Below, piece after piece: positions 28,151-30,403 of a stretch of 30,403 nt of DNA (the first letter of the stretch is position 1; each line of letters starts with the position of its first letter). The stretch is taken from assembly GCA_018417955.1 (NCBI GenBank), contig JACTVC010000070.1:1-30403 (forward strand), in the 5' to 3' direction. The position numbers and the translations under genes are program-made. The notes below the pieces were generated by a model that searched no databases, had not been told where the DNA came from, and was given only the letters and a program-made list of their open reading frames with translations. The DNA comes from Laccaria trichodermophora. Its lineage: Eukaryota > Basidiomycota > Agaricomycetes > Agaricales > Hydnangiaceae.

Positions 28151-30403
28151 TTGATAGTCTATATCTAACTCTTATAGTCTAATTCCTTTTCTAGGGCATG
28201 CACCTTCTTTTTTTGGTCATTTTTCCCACGATACAATAATTGTAGCCCTTTCTTTGAGCTTTCTAAATAAACTGAAATCATGCTGTTTGGTTTTGTTTTC
28301 ATGGAAAAAACACAATAAAATAAAATAGAAATGTGACACTTCTGAAATTCCTTTACCTCATATCTCCACAATGGGAGCACTTCAGAATCTAATTCAAACA
28401 GATTCAGGAAGCTACAGTGTAGGACTACAAATTTCGTTTTTGACCATTTTTGGTAATTGGTCATGTGACCACCCTCCAACAACGCAAAAGACCCTGACAA
28501 TTCCTACCCTGTTATTACCCTAGGCAAAGAAAAAAAATAGCCCTAGGCAGCAATGAAATACCAAAAATATCACCCTGGGAAAGCAATGAAAAATAGCCCA
28601 GGCAGGAATGAAATACCAAAAATATCACCCTGGGAAAGCAATGAAAAACACCCCAGGCAGAATGAAAAATAGTGCTAGGCAGGAATGAAATAGATATGAA
28701 ACAGAAATGAAATGGATATGAAACAGAAATGAAATGAAAAATAGCCCAGGCAGGAATGAAAAATAGTGCTAAGCAGGAATGAAACAGAAATGAAATAGAT
28801 ATGAAACAGGAATGAAATAGAAATGAAACAATACCTTGAAAGAAATGAGATACATTTCATAAGCTTTGCCATGTTATCTCATTTCATAAAAAACCTAGGC
28901 AATTAACAAATCATTGTGCTGGCAGTTGCCAGTGTTTTATGATAAAAGTGGTAGGGACCACTCTCACAAGTGCAGGGAACAGGAACCTCAGCTGGACGTG
29001 AGCACCTTTGTCTCCCTCGTCAGATCAGAAGTCACAGCATCTGATGCTCTATCAAATTCAGAGTAGGCATCGTTGTCATTGCTATCATCTCACTGTTGGT
29101 GTCGTTCTGTGGATACGAAGTCTTGAACTGGTAAGCCCAAGCTCATTCTTTACCTACAAATTCTAATGTCAATTAGGTACAAGAAAGTGTCATGGGTCCC
29201 AGTCCTGATCACATTCATTATTGCCCTTGGAGTGGGAGGAAAACATTTGTCCAATCCTCCGCTTGCGGAACCTGCAACGGCAGCTGGTGTCCTTGGTTTC
29301 GCAGGCACCCTTGCTGGCTTTGCCATCACATTCTCGAGCCTAAGCTCCGATTTTACGACTTACTATCGGCCAGATGTCTCTGGGTAAGCTATTGCCGTGC
29401 TCGCAAGCTACGCTGACATATCGTTAGGTGGAGGAAATTTGGCTACTCTTTTGCGGGGCTCCTATTACCCATTGTGCATTACCATCGTGCGTCTTCGCCT
29501 CCTCACGTTCAACCCTTCCCTTGCAGGTTACTCTCCAGTGCTTTGGTGCAGCAGTAGTTATTGCAGCTCCTTCCATACCCGCTTGGGAACAAGGATATGC
29601 AGGTGGAAAGAGCGGCCTCTTGGAGGCCATGGTCTGCCCTACCGGAGGACTCAGAAAGTTCCTCGCAGTGCTACTGAGTCTTTCAGTGGCAGGCAACATT
29701 GCAGGAACATTTTACTCGATATCACTGAACATCCAGATCTTTATTCCTCCCCCAGTTGTAGTTCCACAATATGTATTCTCGCTAGTTGCTATGGCGATGT
29801 AAGTGCTCCCAATTGCCTTCTTCACAGAAACTTACATTCTCTTCTCAGAGTGATACCAATATCGATTGTAGGCACACACAGGTTCTATGACACGATCACC
29901 AACTTCCTTGGACTGATCAGATACTGGGCCAGTGCTTTCATCGCTATTGTCATTCTGGAACATCTTGTGATCCGACACAACCCTGCGGAGTATGACCTTG
30001 ATGACTGGGACGCACCAAGAAGGTTGCCTTCAGGCATCGCTGCTCTTGCTGCTGGGATAGCTTCATTCGGACTTGTTATCCCTTGTATGAGCCAGGTGTG
30101 GTTCACGGGTCCAATCGCCAAAACGACAGGGGATATTGGCTTTGAGGTTGTGTTTGGGGTCGGTTCAGTACTATACCTTCCTTTTCGTCTGCTTGAGATT
30201 AGGATACAGGGGCATGTGTGACATTATGTGCAAGACATGCTTGTGTCAATTCCAAGGGTTTTTAGCGAGATTTCACAATTGCACATGGACGTCACATTGT
30301 CAAACTTATGCTCCAAGTTTTTGCAGACGAAAACTGTTGTCCTTTTAGTTTACACAAAAAATAGATACATGGTTGAACCACTGAAAAAGCTGAGTTCTTG
30401 TGC

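Larger units (their letters stand above)
25183..28960. mobile_element. Foldback-type transposon, 3.78 kb, with 10-bp target duplication
   Basis: A perfect 10-bp direct repeat, CTCTCACAAG (25173-25182 and 28961-28970), flanks the element. Comparison with copy 1 shows the pre-insertion site CTCTCGCAAG occurs once. The ends are inverted: CACTAGTCCCTACCACTT at the left against the inverse of GTGGTAGGGACCA at the right. Pairing then continues for about 980 bp (left) and 810 bp (right) almost without mismatch. Further inwards, minisatellites and blocks around 27050-27350 and 27540-27810 also pair, so nearly the whole element is one imperfect palindrome with its centre near 27400. Long TIRs, internal tandem repeats, no transposase and a 9-10-bp duplication describe foldback elements; Mutator-like elements also make 9-11-bp duplications with long TIRs. 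No transposase gene is present. Confidence 0.85.
24490..30221 (+). pseudogene. Purine-cytosine permease copy 2, split by a foldback transposon
   Basis: The start is the ATG at 24490 (MSLDDKEDVEKEGGTW) and the stop TGA lies at 30219-30221 (...LEIRIQGHV). Coding is in 24490-25182 and 28961-30221. The same ten-exon plan as copy 1 is visible, except that a 19-bp deletion near 24936, between two CTAC words, removed the donor of the third intron (copy 1 has TTGTACATCATCCGT there). The insertion cuts the exon encoding GGQALTS...GNRNLSW. At the position of copy 1's TGA, copy 2 has CAA (PQYVFSLVAMAM). CGA would explain both by single CpG transitions. One Asn codon is also missing (HNPAEYD against HNNPAEYD). 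Apart from these, splice phases are intact, suggesting the gene worked before the insertion and deletion. Family and likely function are as for copy 1. Confidence 0.88.
24380..30403. repeat. Inverted duplication, arm 2 (interrupted, runs off the window)
   Basis: This arm is the inverse of 20011-22352. It begins at TGACATGAAAATCTAAATAA (24380) and continues past permease copy 2 to the last base, where GCTGAGTTCTTGTGC matches the inverse of the outer start of arm 1. Removing the foldback element and one target copy (3,788 bp) leaves about 2.24 kb, close to arm 1's 2.34 kb. Substitutions between the arms are scattered, many of them C/T or G/A. Confidence 0.9.

Overview
The window looks like nuclear DNA of a mushroom-forming basidiomycete (Agaricomycetes). 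Genes have many short introns of about 50 nt with GT..AG ends. The recognisable proteins are basidiomycete-type: an NCS1/FCY2-like purine-cytosine permease, a YAP-binding/ALF4/glomulin-like protein, a DIRS1-type reverse transcriptase and an IS630/Tc1-mariner-type DDE transposase. All family assignments come from motif recognition without database searches. Almost every coding region is broken, so this is best read as a transposon graveyard next to an inverted segmental duplication.

Layout. 1-600: low-complexity TGT/ATG-rich DNA. 617-775: GGAAT-rich DNA with a palindrome. 775-3815 (-): decayed DIRS-like retroelement (Gag-like region with CCCH and CCHC fingers, then RT and RNase H). 3881-4250: hairpins and a tRNA-like segment. 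4301-6069 (+): multi-exon pseudogene whose last exon carries a TET/JBP-like HxD...H dioxygenase signature. 6949-7208 (+): zinc-finger exon remnant. 7220-15121: a nested block. Its outer element has inverted termini and a degenerate hAT-like transposase gene (7458-11127, -). A 563-bp hAT MITE with an 8-bp target duplication sits inside that gene's first codons, and a complete but dead Tc1/mariner-like element (12090-15113) sits inside the right terminus. 15773-16220: three direct repeats. 17288-18743 (+): unidentified broken gene. 18750-19820: tandem duplication with a unit of about 540 bp.

20011-30403: an inverted duplication. Arm 1 (20011-22352) carries a permease copy on the minus strand and arm 2 (24380 to the window edge) a copy on the plus strand. 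The 2.0-kb spacer holds a YAP-binding/glomulin-like pseudogene. Arm 2 is split by a 3.78-kb foldback element (25183-28960) that is a long imperfect palindrome flanked by a perfect 10-bp target duplication.

Common thread. Many premature stops are TGA where the protein family has arginine (CGA), and many substitutions are Arg to Trp, Cys or His. That is the footprint of C-to-T decay at CpG sites. It affects transposons and the duplicated host genes alike, and it suggests long-term cytosine methylation of the region. The MITE still contains many CpG sites, so it probably arrived later.
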